NCBI GenBank assembly: GCA_017308515.1
Contig: JAFKEN010000009.1
Span: 1 to 64,000 of the forward strand
Direction of reading: 5' to 3'
Source: Actinomycetales bacterium
GTDB lineage: Bacteria; Actinomycetota; Actinomycetes; Actinomycetales; Microbacteriaceae
Length of the DNA stretch: 64,000 bases
Positions 1 to 7,809 of this stretch are shown here, one piece after another (position 1 is the stretch's first letter; each line of letters begins with the position of its first letter). The translations under genes and the position numbers were made by a program. Under the pieces are notes generated by a model. It searched no databases and was not told the origin of the DNA. It saw only the letters and a program-made list of their open reading frames with translations.

Positions 1-41
1 AGCCGATGCCGCGGCGTCAACGCCGCACTACCGTGGGACAC
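1..41 (-). CDS. IS481 family transposase, N-terminal fragment (runs off the window)
   Basis: Reading from a GTG at 41 the peptide is VSHGSAALTPRHR, which matches the usual opening of IS481 transposases (M/V-S-H-x-N/S-A-x-L-T-P/V), the segment just before the helix-turn-helix. A strong AGGAGG ribosome site lies four to five bases upstream (on the plus strand, ggaggt within an inverted repeat formed by 41-50 and 99-108). Only 13 residues are in the window, so the DDE catalytic core cannot be seen. The family call rests on the N-terminal motif only. Confidence 0.6.
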   Translation of the reverse strand, partial: MSHGSAALTPRHR

Positions 42-108
42 GAGAACCTCCTTGGGTTCAGAGCGTGGGAACTAGACAGCTCCACTCTGACCGAGGAGGT
101 TCTCCTCA
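41..108. repeat. Inverted repeat around the transposase ribosome site
   Basis: GAGAACCTCC near 41-50 and GGAGGTTCTC near 95-104 are inverted copies about 45 bases apart in the untranslated leader of the transposase gene. One arm carries the AGGAGG ribosome site, so folding of the leader RNA would hide it. This is a common way for insertion sequences to limit transposase made from read-through transcripts; here it is inferred from the sequence only. Confidence 0.45.
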
Positions 109-150
109 ACTCACGGCAACCAGATCAAACAACGTCCCTGGGCACTACAA

Positions 151-993
151 CTAGCCGTGCTCGCCGAGCCCGAGCGCCCGCCCGGCCGCCGCGATCCGCT
201 CCGCCTGCGGCTGCTCGCCGAGCACCTGCACGGCGACCTGGTCGGCCCCGGCGGCGAGGTGGGCGTCGACCCTCGCCCGGATCGCCGCGTCGTCGCCCCA
301 GGCGGCGAGCGCGTCGATGAGCCGGTCGCTGCCGCCCTCGTCGAGCTCCTCGGGGGCGAAGCCGAGGCGCTCGAGGTTGGCGCGGTAGTTGCGCAGCCCG
401 AGGTACGGGGTGCGGGTCGCGGCGCGCGCCGTCGCGCGGGCCGACTCCGGGTCGGTGTCGAGAACGACGCGCTGCTCGGGCACGAGCAGCGGCCCGGCGC
501 CGAGGATCTCGCGCGCCCCGCGTGTGTGCTCGGGCGTCGTGAGGTAGGGGTGCGCACCCGCGGTGCGCTCGCCGGCGAGGCGCAGCATCCGCGGTCCCAG
601 CGCCGCGATCACGACCTCCGCGGCGGGCAGACCGGCCGCCTCGAGCTCGTCGAGGTAGCGGGAGATCGCCGCGAACGGGTGCCCCGCGGCGGCGTCCGCG
701 CGCTCCGGATGCCCCGCCCCGATGCCCAGCAGGAACCGCCCCGGGAACCGCTCGCGCAGCCGCAGCGTCGTCGCGCCGATCGCGGCGGCGGGGGAGGTCC
801 AGATGTTGACGATCCCGGTCGCGATCTGCAGCCCCTCGGTCGCCTCGAGCAGCGGCTCCAGCCGCGACCCGTCGGGAGAGCCGCCGACCCAGAGCGTTCC
901 GAAGCCCGCGCGCTCCGCGGCGACCGCGAGCGACGGATCGAGCTCCGAGTCGCGGATCCACAGACCGAAGGGGGAGGGCAGCGTCACACTCAC
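151..993 (-). CDS. LLM class F420-dependent oxidoreductase
   Basis: A 280-residue luciferase-like TIM-barrel protein. The N-terminus (PFGLWIRDSELDPSLAVAAERAGFGTLWVGG) and the block around GIVNIWTSPAAAIGA and ERFPGRFLLGIGAGH are typical of the TIGR03620-like F420 group; substrate unknown. The GTG at 993 is chosen because a CAGGCT -10 box (1005-1000) lies six bases upstream, a leaderless arrangement. A second GTG at 987 would also fit the family. Its stop TAG (153-151) touches the end of an IS481-type element, so the gene is intact but its native 3' flank has been displaced. Cofactor assignment is by family, not by visible residues. Confidence 0.8.
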   Translation of the reverse strand: MSVTLPSPFGLWIRDSELDPSLAVAAERAGFGTLWVGGSPDGSRLEPLLEATEGLQIATGIVNIWTSPAAAIGATTLRLRERFPGRFLLGIGAGHPERADAAAGHPFAAISRYLDELEAAGLPAAEVVIAALGPRMLRLAGERTAGAHPYLTTPEHTRGAREILGAGPLLVPEQRVVLDTDPESARATARAATRTPYLGLRNYRANLERLGFAPEELDEGGSDRLIDALAAWGDDAAIRARVDAHLAAGADQVAVQVLGEQPQAERIAAAGRALGLGEHG

Positions 994-999
994 GCCCTC

Positions 1000-1005
1000 A
1001 GCCTG
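1000..1005 (-). promoter_or_regulatory. Leaderless -10 box of the LLM oxidoreductase gene
   Basis: CAGGCT on the minus strand, six bases before the GTG at 993. This spacing puts the transcript start at or next to the start codon. Confidence 0.5.
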
Positions 1006-1014
1006 GCACCCCGC

Positions 1015-1055
1015 GTCGCGCGCCGCCGGGTCGCGCGCCGCCGGGTCGCGCGCCG
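1015..1055. repeat. Tandem repeat, 15 bp x 2.7
   Basis: GTCGCGCGCCGCCGG at 1015-1029 and 1030-1044, followed by an 11-base partial copy to 1055. It fills the gap between two divergent genes and sits 20 bases from the rlmC -10 box. Confidence 0.85.
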
Positions 1056-1074
1056 AGCAGGCTCGGGGCTCGGC

Positions 1075-1080
1075 TACCCT
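1075..1080 (+). promoter_or_regulatory. Leaderless -10 box of rlmC
   Basis: TACCCT six bases before the GTG at 1087. Confidence 0.5.
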
Positions 1081-1086
1081 CGCACC

Positions 1087-2361
1087 GTGCGGTGCGGGTA
1101 TTACGACGCGGGGGTGTGCCGCTCGTGCACCCTCATGGGCGTTCCCTACGCCGAGCAGCTGGCGGGCAAGCAGACCCACGCGGAGGGGGTGCTCGCGGCG
1201 CAGCCGATCGCGTGGGAGGCTCCGTCGCCCAGCGCCGAGGAGGGCTTCCGCACGAAGGCGAAGATGGTCGTCGGCGGCACCGTCGACGCGCCGACCCTGG
1301 GGATCCTCGACGCGCGGCAGCGCGGCGTCGACCTGCGCGGCTGCGGGGTGCTCGCGCCCGGGCTGCGCTCGGCCGTCCCCGCGATCGCCGACTTCGTCAC
1401 GCGCGCCGGGCTCGAGCCCTACGACGTCCCGACCCGTCGGGGCGAGCTCAAGCTCGTGCTGCTGACCGAGTCCCCGGTGACGGCCGAGCACCCGGAGGGC
1501 GAGCTGATGCTGCGGTTCGTGCTGCGCTCGAGGGAGGCCGAGGCGCGCATCCGCAAGCACCTGCCGGCGCTGCTCGCGGCGGAACCGCGTCTCGCCGTCG
1601 TGAGTCTCAACCTGCTGCCCGAGCACGTCGCCCTCACCGAGGGGGAGCGCGAGATCGCGCTCACCGAGCGGACCGAGCTGGGGATGCCGCTGCGGCTCCC
1701 GGACGAGCCGGGCGGCCGCGCGGCCACGACCCTCGAGCTGCACCTGCGCCCCGGCGGCTTCTTCCAGACCAACACGGCGATCGCGGCGGCGCTCTACGCG
1801 CACGCGGCGCAGTGGCTCGCGGACCCGGCGATCCGCCGCGTGGCGGACCTCTACAGCGGCGTCGGCGGCTTTGCGCTCGCGGTCGCCGGTGCGGGCGTCG
1901 GTGCCGGCGCGGAGGGCGCCGCGGGGGCGCCGCCGCGCGAGGTGGTCGGGGTCGAGTCGAGCGCCGCCGCGGTCGACGGCGCCCGCCGCAGCATCCCCGC
2001 CGAGCTCGCCGGGCGGGTGCGCTTCGAGGTCGCGGACGCCCCCGCCTGGGCCGCCGACCGCCTCACCGCCGCCGAGCCGCCCGACGCGATCGTCGTCAAC
2101 CCGCCCCGCCGCGGCCTCGGGCCCGAGCTGGCCGCGCTGCTCGAGCGCTCCGGCCCCGGCACCGTGCTCTACTCCAGCTGCAACGTCGACTCGCTTGGGC
2201 GCGACCTCGCCGCGATGCCGTCCTATCGCGCGGTGCGGGGACGGCTGTTCGACATGTTCCCGCAGACCGCGCACGCCGTTGCTCGAGCGGCGCTGAGCCA
2301 TCCCGCCCGTTCCTTCCTGTCTCGCGGTGTCAGCCACGCCCGAAGCCCTACAACGTTGTAG
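1087..2361 (+). CDS. rlmC: 23S rRNA (uracil(747)-C(5))-methyltransferase, C-terminus out of frame
   Basis: SAM-dependent m5U methyltransferase of the RumB/RlmC type. C3, C11, C14 and C86 supply the [4Fe-4S] cluster; the SAM pocket reads DLYSGVGGFAL, the NPPRRG motif follows, and the catalytic Cys is C365 in YSSCN. Start GTG 1087 follows a leaderless -10 box. The protein aligns with the family up to LFDMFPQTAH, after which a family member should end in a few residues like xVLxLLERR. Here that ending (LLERR-stop) is in the +1 frame and stops at 2296, so a small deletion or insertion near 2275-2283 has thrown the frame; the in-frame reading adds about 25 foreign residues and stops at TAG 2359-2361 inside the operator of the next gene. 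The catalytic part is complete, so activity may survive. Confidence 0.85.
   Translation: MRCGYYDAGVCRSCTLMGVPYAEQLAGKQTHAEGVLAAQPIAWEAPSPSAEEGFRTKAKMVVGGTVDAPTLGILDARQRGVDLRGCGVLAPGLRSAVPAIADFVTRAGLEPYDVPTRRGELKLVLLTESPVTAEHPEGELMLRFVLRSREAEARIRKHLPALLAAEPRLAVVSLNLLPEHVALTEGEREIALTERTELGMPLRLPDEPGGRAATTLELHLRPGGFFQTNTAIAAALYAHAAQWLADPAIRRVADLYSGVGGFALAVAGAGVGAGAEGAAGAPPREVVGVESSAAAVDGARRSIPAELAGRVRFEVADAPAWAADRLTAAEPPDAIVVNPPRRGLGPELAALLERSGPGTVLYSSCNVDSLGRDLAAMPSYRAVRGRLFDMFPQTAHAVARAALSHPARSFLSRGVSHARSPTTL
2348..2361. promoter_or_regulatory. LacI-type operator in front of its own regulator gene
   Basis: CTACAACGTTGTAG is a perfect 14-bp palindrome 24 bases before the start of the LacI gene. 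Its 12-bp core TACAACGTTGTA recurs, with at most one or two changes, before the sugar-importer operon and before the GH127 gene, which makes it the likely binding site of the regulator at 2385. Confidence 0.75.
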
Positions 2362-2384
2362 TCTCGCTCCGCGGGAGGTGGCGG

Positions 2385-3392
2385 ATGACGGCGACGATGA
2401 GTGACGTCGCCCGCCTGGCGGGCGTGTCCATCAAGACGGTATCGAACGTCGTCAACGACTACCCGCACATCAGTGTCGGCACCCGCGAGCGGGTGCTCGC
2501 GGCCATCGCCGAGCTGGGCTACGTGCCGAACTCGACCGCCCGCAGTCTGCGCTCGGGGCGCAGCGGCGTGATCGGGCTCGCGGTTCCGGAGCTGAGCCTC
2601 GCGTACTTCGCCCAGCTTGCCGACGAGGTGATTCGAGCGGCTCGTGCGCAGAACATGGTCGTCCTCGTGGAGCAGACCGGAGGCGAGCGCGAGCGCGAGC
2701 TGGAGGTGCTGCGCGGCCCCCGTCTCCAGCTCACGGACGGGCTCCTGTTCAGCCCACTCGGGCTCGGCAACGGCGACGCGGAGGTCGCGCGGGTCCCCTA
2801 CCCGCTCGTGCTTCTGGGGGAGCGGATCTTCGACCCCGGCATCGACCACGTCACGATGCAGAACGTCGAGGCGGCCGAAGCGGCGGTCGAGCACCTCCTC
2901 GGCCTCGGGAGACGGCGGATCGTGGCGCTGGGCGCGCACCAGGGCGAGGTCATTGGGTCGGCCGGACTGCGGCTGACCGGCTACCGCAACGCTCTCGCCA
3001 GCGCGGGGATCGGAGTCGATGAGGCGCTGGTCGTCGAGGAGGGCCTGTGGCATCGCCGCAACGGCGCCGACGCCATGCGTCGTCTGTTGGCGACAGGCGT
3101 GCAGTTCGACGCTGTGTTCGCCCTTAACGACGAGCTCGCGCTGGGTGCGCTGCGCGTGATCCAGGAATCCGGTCTGCGGGTTCCCGACGATGTCGCCGTG
3201 ATCGGATTCGACGACGTCGACGAGGGGAACTATTCGATCCCGAGTCTCAGCACGGTCGATCCCGGTCGCCAGGAGATTGCGGAGACCGCGGTGGATCTTC
3301 TCCTGACCCGGATCGAGGGCCGGGCCGGGCCGGAGAAGCAGCAGTTGCGCACCGGGTATCGCATCGTTCCGCGCGAATCCACCGGCGTCTGA
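2385..3392 (+). CDS. LacI family transcriptional regulator of the arabinofuranoside locus
   Basis: 335 residues. The N-terminal helix-turn-helix (MSDVARLAGVSIKTVSNVVNDY region) and hinge helix are followed by a periplasmic-binding-protein-like effector domain ending with the family's usual IGFDDVDEGNYSIPSLSTV segment. ATG 2385 has GGAGG six bases upstream; an internal ATG at 2397 is possible. A palindromic operator lies directly upstream, so the gene is probably autoregulated, and two further copies lie before the importer genes 25-130 bases downstream of its stop. By analogy it represses the locus until an arabinose-containing sugar binds. The effector is inferred from the neighbouring glycosidases. 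Confidence 0.9.
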   Translation: MTATMSDVARLAGVSIKTVSNVVNDYPHISVGTRERVLAAIAELGYVPNSTARSLRSGRSGVIGLAVPELSLAYFAQLADEVIRAARAQNMVVLVEQTGGERERELEVLRGPRLQLTDGLLFSPLGLGNGDAEVARVPYPLVLLGERIFDPGIDHVTMQNVEAAEAAVEHLLGLGRRRIVALGAHQGEVIGSAGLRLTGYRNALASAGIGVDEALVVEEGLWHRRNGADAMRRLLATGVQFDAVFALNDELALGALRVIQESGLRVPDDVAVIGFDDVDEGNYSIPSLSTVDPGRQEIAETAVDLLLTRIEGRAGPEKQQLRTGYRIVPRESTGV

Positions 3393-3406
3393 GTCCGAAA
3401 CGGGCC

Positions 3407-3435
3407 TTGACACCAGGTTTACATCGTTGTACAAC
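3407..3435 (+). promoter_or_regulatory. Promoter of the arabinofuranoside importer operon
   Basis: TTGACA (3407-3412), 17-base spacer, TACAAC (3430-3435). The -10 hexamer lies within the first of two operators, so repressor binding would block polymerase. Confidence 0.7.
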
Positions 3436-3454
3436 GGTCTACAACGATGTAAAC
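3417..3454. promoter_or_regulatory. Paired LacI operators before the importer operon
   Basis: A perfect 15-bp inverted repeat: GTTTACATCGTTGTA (3417-3431) and TACAACGATGTAAAC (3440-3454) separated by 8 bases. Each arm is itself a near-palindromic operator (TACATCGTTGTA at 3420-3431, TACAACGATGTA at 3440-3451), with centres 20 bp apart, so two repressor dimers could sit on the same face of the helix. Confidence 0.8.
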
Positions 3455-3487
3455 CGCCGGGCGTCTCCTGGACGACCTGGCACGACA

Positions 3488-3508
3488 ATGAAGTCAGAAA
3501 GCGAGTGA
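3488..3508 (+). other. Six-codon upstream ORF (MKSESE)
   Basis: ATG at 3488, stop TGA at 3506-3508, one base before the ATG of the lipoprotein gene. It lies in the transcribed leader. It may aid re-initiation at a start with a poor ribosome site, or may be chance. Confidence 0.25.
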
Positions 3509-3509
3509 C

Positions 3510-4778
3510 ATGCGAACCCACCGCACCATCGGGGCGACCATCGCGGTCAGCCTCGCGGCAGCCGTCGCGCTGACCGCCTGTTCGAACGGGGGCGACTCCG
3601 GCGACGGGCCGGTCACCATCACGTTCTGGAACAGCTTCACGGCGGCGGACCGTCCGTTCGTGGAGCAGATCGTCCAGAACTTCAACGATTCCCAGGACGA
3701 CGTGTACGTCGACATGGACATCCAGCCGAACGACGTGCTCCAGCAGAAGCTCCTGCCGGCCTACGTCGCGGGCGAGGGCCCCACGATCGCGTCGCTCGAC
3801 GCGTCGCTCTTCCCGTCGTACGCGGAGGCCGGAGTGCTCGCCCCCGTCGACGACTTCTACTCGAGCGGGTTGCTCGACCCCTCGATCCTGCCTCAGGCGA
3901 GCCTCGACGCGACCACGTGGGACGGACAGGTCTACGGCGTCCCAATGATCGCGACCGCATCGATGCTCTACTGGAACACGGATCTGTTCGAGGCCGCCGG
4001 GCTCGACGGCCCGCCCACGACGATGGATGAGCTCGTGGCGGACGCGAAGGCGATCACCCAGTACACCGCGGGCCAGGACACCTCGAACACCTACGGACTC
4101 GCGATCCCCGAGACGCAGGCGATCCCGAGCTGGGCCGTTCTGGTCTGGTCGGAGGGCGGCGATTTCGTGAACGCGGACGGCACCGAGTCGCTCCTGGGCA
4201 CGGACGACACGATCGCGGCGTTCGACTTCTGGAACGACCTCATCCAGAACGACCACATCTCGCCGGTCGGGCTGACGGGCGTCGACGGCGACTCGCTGTT
4301 CTCCGCCGGTCGCGCCGGGATGCTCATGAACGGCCCGTGGGCCAGCGCTGGATTCACCGACGCGGGCGTCAACTTCGACGTCGCGCCGGTTCCCGCCGGA
4401 CCGGCGGGGCAGTTCGCCAACGCGGTGTCGGTCAATATGCACCTCAACGCCGACGCGACGGACGCTGAACGCGACGCCGCGTACCAGTTCTTCGCGTTCT
4501 GGAACTCGGTCGACTCGCAGAAGATCTACGCCCTCGGCGCCGGGTTCCCCCCCACGCGGAGCGACATCCCCGCGTCGGAGCTGTCCGACAACCCGGTGAG
4601 CGCGAAGTTCTCGGAGGCCACCGGTGGCCGGTTCTACCTCCAGGGGCTGTCGACGTTCTCGGACATCGACAACAACGTCGTGATCCCGACCATCCAGAAG
4701 ATCACGACGGGGCAGGGGACACCCGACGAGCTCCTCCCCGACGCGAGCGCGCAGATCGACGCGATCCTCGCCGGCTGA
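3510..4778 (+). CDS. ABC sugar importer, solute-binding lipoprotein
   Basis: 422 residues with a lipoprotein signal peptide: basic start, hydrophobic stretch and lipobox LTAC with the modified Cys at 24. The mature part (TITFWNSFTAADRPFVEQIVQ onward) is a family-1 extracellular sugar-binding protein, as in the MalE/UgpB/AraN group. It is the first gene of the importer operon behind the TTGACA promoter and twin operators, and is followed by two permease genes. It would capture the sugar outside the membrane. The ribosome site is weak (gcgag) and a six-codon ORF ends one base before its start. Arabino-oligosaccharide as ligand is inferred from the downstream glycosidases. Confidence 0.9.
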   Translation: MRTHRTIGATIAVSLAAAVALTACSNGGDSGDGPVTITFWNSFTAADRPFVEQIVQNFNDSQDDVYVDMDIQPNDVLQQKLLPAYVAGEGPTIASLDASLFPSYAEAGVLAPVDDFYSSGLLDPSILPQASLDATTWDGQVYGVPMIATASMLYWNTDLFEAAGLDGPPTTMDELVADAKAITQYTAGQDTSNTYGLAIPETQAIPSWAVLVWSEGGDFVNADGTESLLGTDDTIAAFDFWNDLIQNDHISPVGLTGVDGDSLFSAGRAGMLMNGPWASAGFTDAGVNFDVAPVPAGPAGQFANAVSVNMHLNADATDAERDAAYQFFAFWNSVDSQKIYALGAGFPPTRSDIPASELSDNPVSAKFSEATGGRFYLQGLSTFSDIDNNVVIPTIQKITTGQGTPDELLPDASAQIDAILAG

Positions 4779-4811
4779 TCCCCCCCTCACGAAACACAGG
4801 ACACCCCCAGC

Positions 4812-5687
4812 ATGTCGACGACACTGAGCCGGAAGGCCACCCCGTGGCTGTTCCTCGCTCCCGCGTTGATCGTGCTGGGGGTGTTCGTGGGGTGGCCCAT
4901 GGTGTCCTCGGCGATCACCTCGCTGACGGACGCGCGGATCGCCGGAACCCCGAAGTTCATCGGTCTGGACAACTACGTCGCGCTGTTCTCCGATCCGAGA
5001 TTCACCGGCGCGCTCGGGAACACGGCGCTCTACGCGCTCGGCACGGCACCGATCTCGGTGGTGCTCGCGCTGCTGTTCGCGGTGCTGCTCAACCGAAGGA
5101 TCCCGGGGCGCGACTTCTTCCGGGCGGTGCTGTTCTTCCCCTTCATCGTCTCGCTCGGCATCATCTCCATTGCGTGGGGATTCATGCTCGATCCGCAGGT
5201 CGGCGTGCTCACCGCGTGGCTGAGCGAGCTGGGCGTGCCGATCGGCAACGGGATCCGCGACCCTGCGTGGGCCCTCCCGTTCGTGATGGTCGTCGGCATC
5301 TGGCGCAACGTCGGATTCTTCATGGTGATGTACCTGGCGGGATTGCAGTCGATCCCCGGGGAGCTCTACGAGGCGGCCCAGATCGACGGCGCGGGGCCGT
5401 GGCAGCGGTTCCGTTCGATCACGCTGCCGCTGCTGTCGAACACCAGCATGTTCGTCGTCATGGTGGCCGCGATCTTCGCCTTCCAGGCCTTCGATCAGAT
5501 CTACGTCATGACCGCCGGGGGACCGTTCTTCCGCACCGAGACGATGGTCATGTACATCTACTCGACCGCGTTCCAGGACTTCAAGATGGGCTACGCGACC
5601 GCGATCTCGTGGGTGCTCGTGCTCATCGTGCTCGCGCTGAGCCTCGTGCAGCTGCGCTTCTTCAACCGGCGGACGGTGAGCTATTGA
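4812..5687 (+). CDS. ABC sugar importer, permease (MalF type)
   Basis: 291 residues with six predicted transmembrane segments (first at about 10-30). The cytoplasmic EAA loop EAAQIDGAGPWQRFRSITLPLL, which docks the ATPase, is at about 190-211. It follows the lipoprotein gene by 33 bases and overlaps the next permease by one base (TGATG). No ATPase gene is present in the locus, so a shared MsmK/UgpC-type ATPase encoded elsewhere is likely. Confidence 0.92.
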   Translation: MSTTLSRKATPWLFLAPALIVLGVFVGWPMVSSAITSLTDARIAGTPKFIGLDNYVALFSDPRFTGALGNTALYALGTAPISVVLALLFAVLLNRRIPGRDFFRAVLFFPFIVSLGIISIAWGFMLDPQVGVLTAWLSELGVPIGNGIRDPAWALPFVMVVGIWRNVGFFMVMYLAGLQSIPGELYEAAQIDGAGPWQRFRSITLPLLSNTSMFVVMVAAIFAFQAFDQIYVMTAGGPFFRTETMVMYIYSTAFQDFKMGYATAISWVLVLIVLALSLVQLRFFNRRTVSY

Positions 5688-6559
5688 TGTCCTCCGCCTT
5701 CCCCGTGCGGACTGCGCGCCGCCGCCGCCGTCGTCAGGATCCGGCGTCGATTCTCGGAACCGTGCTCATCGTGCTCGCGCTCGCGGCGGTGTCGTTCTTC
5801 GTGCTGCTGCCCGTGCTCTGGATGATCAGCGCGTCGTTCCGCACCAACGGCGATCTCGCGTCGCATCCGGGCACGCTGTGGTCGACGAGCTTCACGCTCG
5901 ACAACTACCTCAACGTCTGGTCGCGGATCCCGCTCGCCAAGCAGTTCCTCAACACGATCGTCTTCGCCGGCTCGGTGACGGTGCTGTCGGTGCTGATCGA
6001 CGGGATGGCCGGGTACGCGCTCGCGCGCTTCCGCTTCCGCGGCCAGACCGTGCTGTTCGTGGCGATCATCGCGACCCTGATCATCCCGATCCAGGCGACG
6101 TTCATCCCCGTCTACAACCTGCTCGTCGATCTCCACTGGCTCAACACCTTCCACGGGCTCGTGCTCCCGCGCATCGCGGACGCCTTCGGGATCTTCTTCT
6201 TCCGGCAGTTCTTCCTGGCGCTGCCCAAGGACCTCGAGGACGCGGCGCGCATCGACGGCGCCTCCGAGTTCCGCATCTTCGCCCGCATCATGTTCCCGCT
6301 GGCCTCGCCCGCGGTGCTGACGATCGGGATGTTCAATCTGCTGGCCAACTGGAACGACCTGCTCTGGCCCCTGCTCGTGACCACGAACGACGACATGCGC
6401 ACCCTTCCGGCGGGGCTGGCGCTCTTCAAGGGTCAGCACTCGACCGACTACGGGATGCTCATGGCCGGCGGGATCCTCGCGCTCCTGCCGATGGTCATCG
6501 CCTTCGTCATCGTGCAGCGCCGCTTCATCGCCGGGATCGCCACGACAGGAATGAAATGA
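5687..6559 (+). CDS. ABC sugar importer, permease (MalG type)
   Basis: 290 residues, six transmembrane segments, EAA loop EDAARIDGASEFRIFARIMFPL at about 185. A strongly basic N-terminus (residues 9-16, [10 protein letters not shown]) precedes the first helix. Start ATG 5687 overlaps the previous stop; its own stop overlaps the next ATG by four bases (ATGA), so it is translated as part of one operon with the glycosidases downstream. Confidence 0.92.
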   Translation: MSSAFPVRTARRRRRRQDPASILGTVLIVLALAAVSFFVLLPVLWMISASFRTNGDLASHPGTLWSTSFTLDNYLNVWSRIPLAKQFLNTIVFAGSVTVLSVLIDGMAGYALARFRFRGQTVLFVAIIATLIIPIQATFIPVYNLLVDLHWLNTFHGLVLPRIADAFGIFFFRQFFLALPKDLEDAARIDGASEFRIFARIMFPLASPAVLTIGMFNLLANWNDLLWPLLVTTNDDMRTLPAGLALFKGQHSTDYGMLMAGGILALLPMVIAFVIVQRRFIAGIATTGMK

Positions 6560-7809
6560 CCTCGACCGACCCCTGGTTCCGCGACGGCCGACTGCGATTC
6601 GCGCTCGGCGTCGAGGACACCTTCATCCCGCAGACGCGCGCGGGCGAGAAGCCGCTCGACGAGTACGACCTGACCCAGCACTCGCACTTCTGGGCGGAGG
6701 ACCTGGGCCGGGCCGCGCAGGTCGGGGCCGACTTCGTGCGGTGGGGGGTGCCCTGGTACCGGGTGAACCCCGAGAAGGGCATCTGGGACTTCAGCTGGAT
6801 CGACCGCGTCGTCGACCGCTTCGACGAGCTCGAGCTCGGGATGATCGTCGATCTGATGCACTACGGCACCCCCACCTGGCTCGAGAACGAGTTCGCGAAC
6901 CACGACTACCCGAAGGCGGTCGCCGAGTACGCGAGTCGATTCGCCGAGCGCTATCGCGGCCGGGTGCGCGACTTCACGCCGCTCAACGAACCGATGCTCA
7001 ACGTGATCCACTGCGGGGAGTTCGGGTACTGGCCGCCCTACCTGCGCGGCCACGACGGTCTCGTGAAGCTCGCTCGAGCGATCTCTCAGGGCATCGTCCT
7101 GACCCAGGACGCCGTGCGCGAGGCGACCGGCGGGGAGGCGAACTTCGTGCACGTCGAGGCGTCGTTCCGATTCGCCGGCGACGTGGAGGCGTTCCGCGAC
7201 CGCGTCGAGCATCTGCGTCACCGCGCCTATCTGATCGAAGACCTCGTCACGGGCAAGGTCGACGCCGAGCACCCGCTGGCGGGCTACCTCGCCGAGAACG
7301 GATTCGGCGACGACGATCTGCAGTGGGCGCTCGAGAACACGGCGTGGCCCGACGTCATGGGGGTGAACTACTACCCGAAGATCTCGACCGAACTGTTCGA
7401 GCGCGACGCGTCGCACACCGGCGGCCCCGAGGACATCCGCCCGCGGGTCAACTCGTGGACCGAGGGCCTCGAGGAGGTGCTGAGCGACTACGCGACGCGA
7501 TACGGCCGCCCGGTGTTCCTCACGGAGACCTGCTGGACGGGGACGCCCGAGGAGCGCATCGCGTGGCTCGACTCCTCGGTGGAGTCGGTTCGCGGTCTGC
7601 GCGATCGCGGGGTCGATGTCGTCGGATACACCTGGTGGGGAGTCATCGACATGTACGAGTGGACCTACCGGCACGGCACGCGTCCGCTGCGCGACTACCT
7701 GCTGCCGATGGGGCTCTGGGATCTCGTCGAAGATGCCGCGGGCGTGCTGCAACGCGTCGAGAATCCGGTGGCCGAACGGTACCGGGCCTACGCGACGGGG
7801 GAGCGATGA
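6556..7809 (+). CDS. Glycoside hydrolase, GH1-like
   Basis: 417 residues, a (beta/alpha)8 glycosidase resembling COG2723/GH1 but shorter than the usual 450-480. The general acid/base is E145 in TPLNEP, a clear GH1-style NEP motif, and the likely nucleophile is E324 in FLTETCW, where standard GH1 proteins have T/I-E-N-G. No signal peptide, so it acts in the cytoplasm on imported sugar. It overlaps its neighbours by ATGA on both sides. Placed between an importer and an alpha-L-arabinofuranosidase, it probably removes another sugar from an arabinose-decorated oligosaccharide; the actual linkage is not predictable. It could be a distinct subfamily within clan GH-A. Confidence 0.75.
   Translation: MTSTDPWFRDGRLRFALGVEDTFIPQTRAGEKPLDEYDLTQHSHFWAEDLGRAAQVGADFVRWGVPWYRVNPEKGIWDFSWIDRVVDRFDELELGMIVDLMHYGTPTWLENEFANHDYPKAVAEYASRFAERYRGRVRDFTPLNEPMLNVIHCGEFGYWPPYLRGHDGLVKLARAISQGIVLTQDAVREATGGEANFVHVEASFRFAGDVEAFRDRVEHLRHRAYLIEDLVTGKVDAEHPLAGYLAENGFGDDDLQWALENTAWPDVMGVNYYPKISTELFERDASHTGGPEDIRPRVNSWTEGLEEVLSDYATRYGRPVFLTETCWTGTPEERIAWLDSSVESVRGLRDRGVDVVGYTWWGVIDMYEWTYRHGTRPLRDYLLPMGLWDLVEDAAGVLQRVENPVAERYRAYATGER

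Larger units (their letters stand above)
1..149 (-). mobile_element. IS481-type insertion sequence, one end only
   Basis: The first 41 bases encode, on the minus strand, the first residues of an IS481-family transposase, and the 108 bases behind its start codon look like the outer end of that element. A terminal TGT trinucleotide, typical of IS481 ends, is read on the minus strand from 149 and runs on as TGTAGTGCCCAGGGACG. The exact boundary (149 to 151) cannot be fixed without the other end or the target duplication. The element lies directly against the stop codon of the next gene. Confidence 0.6.
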
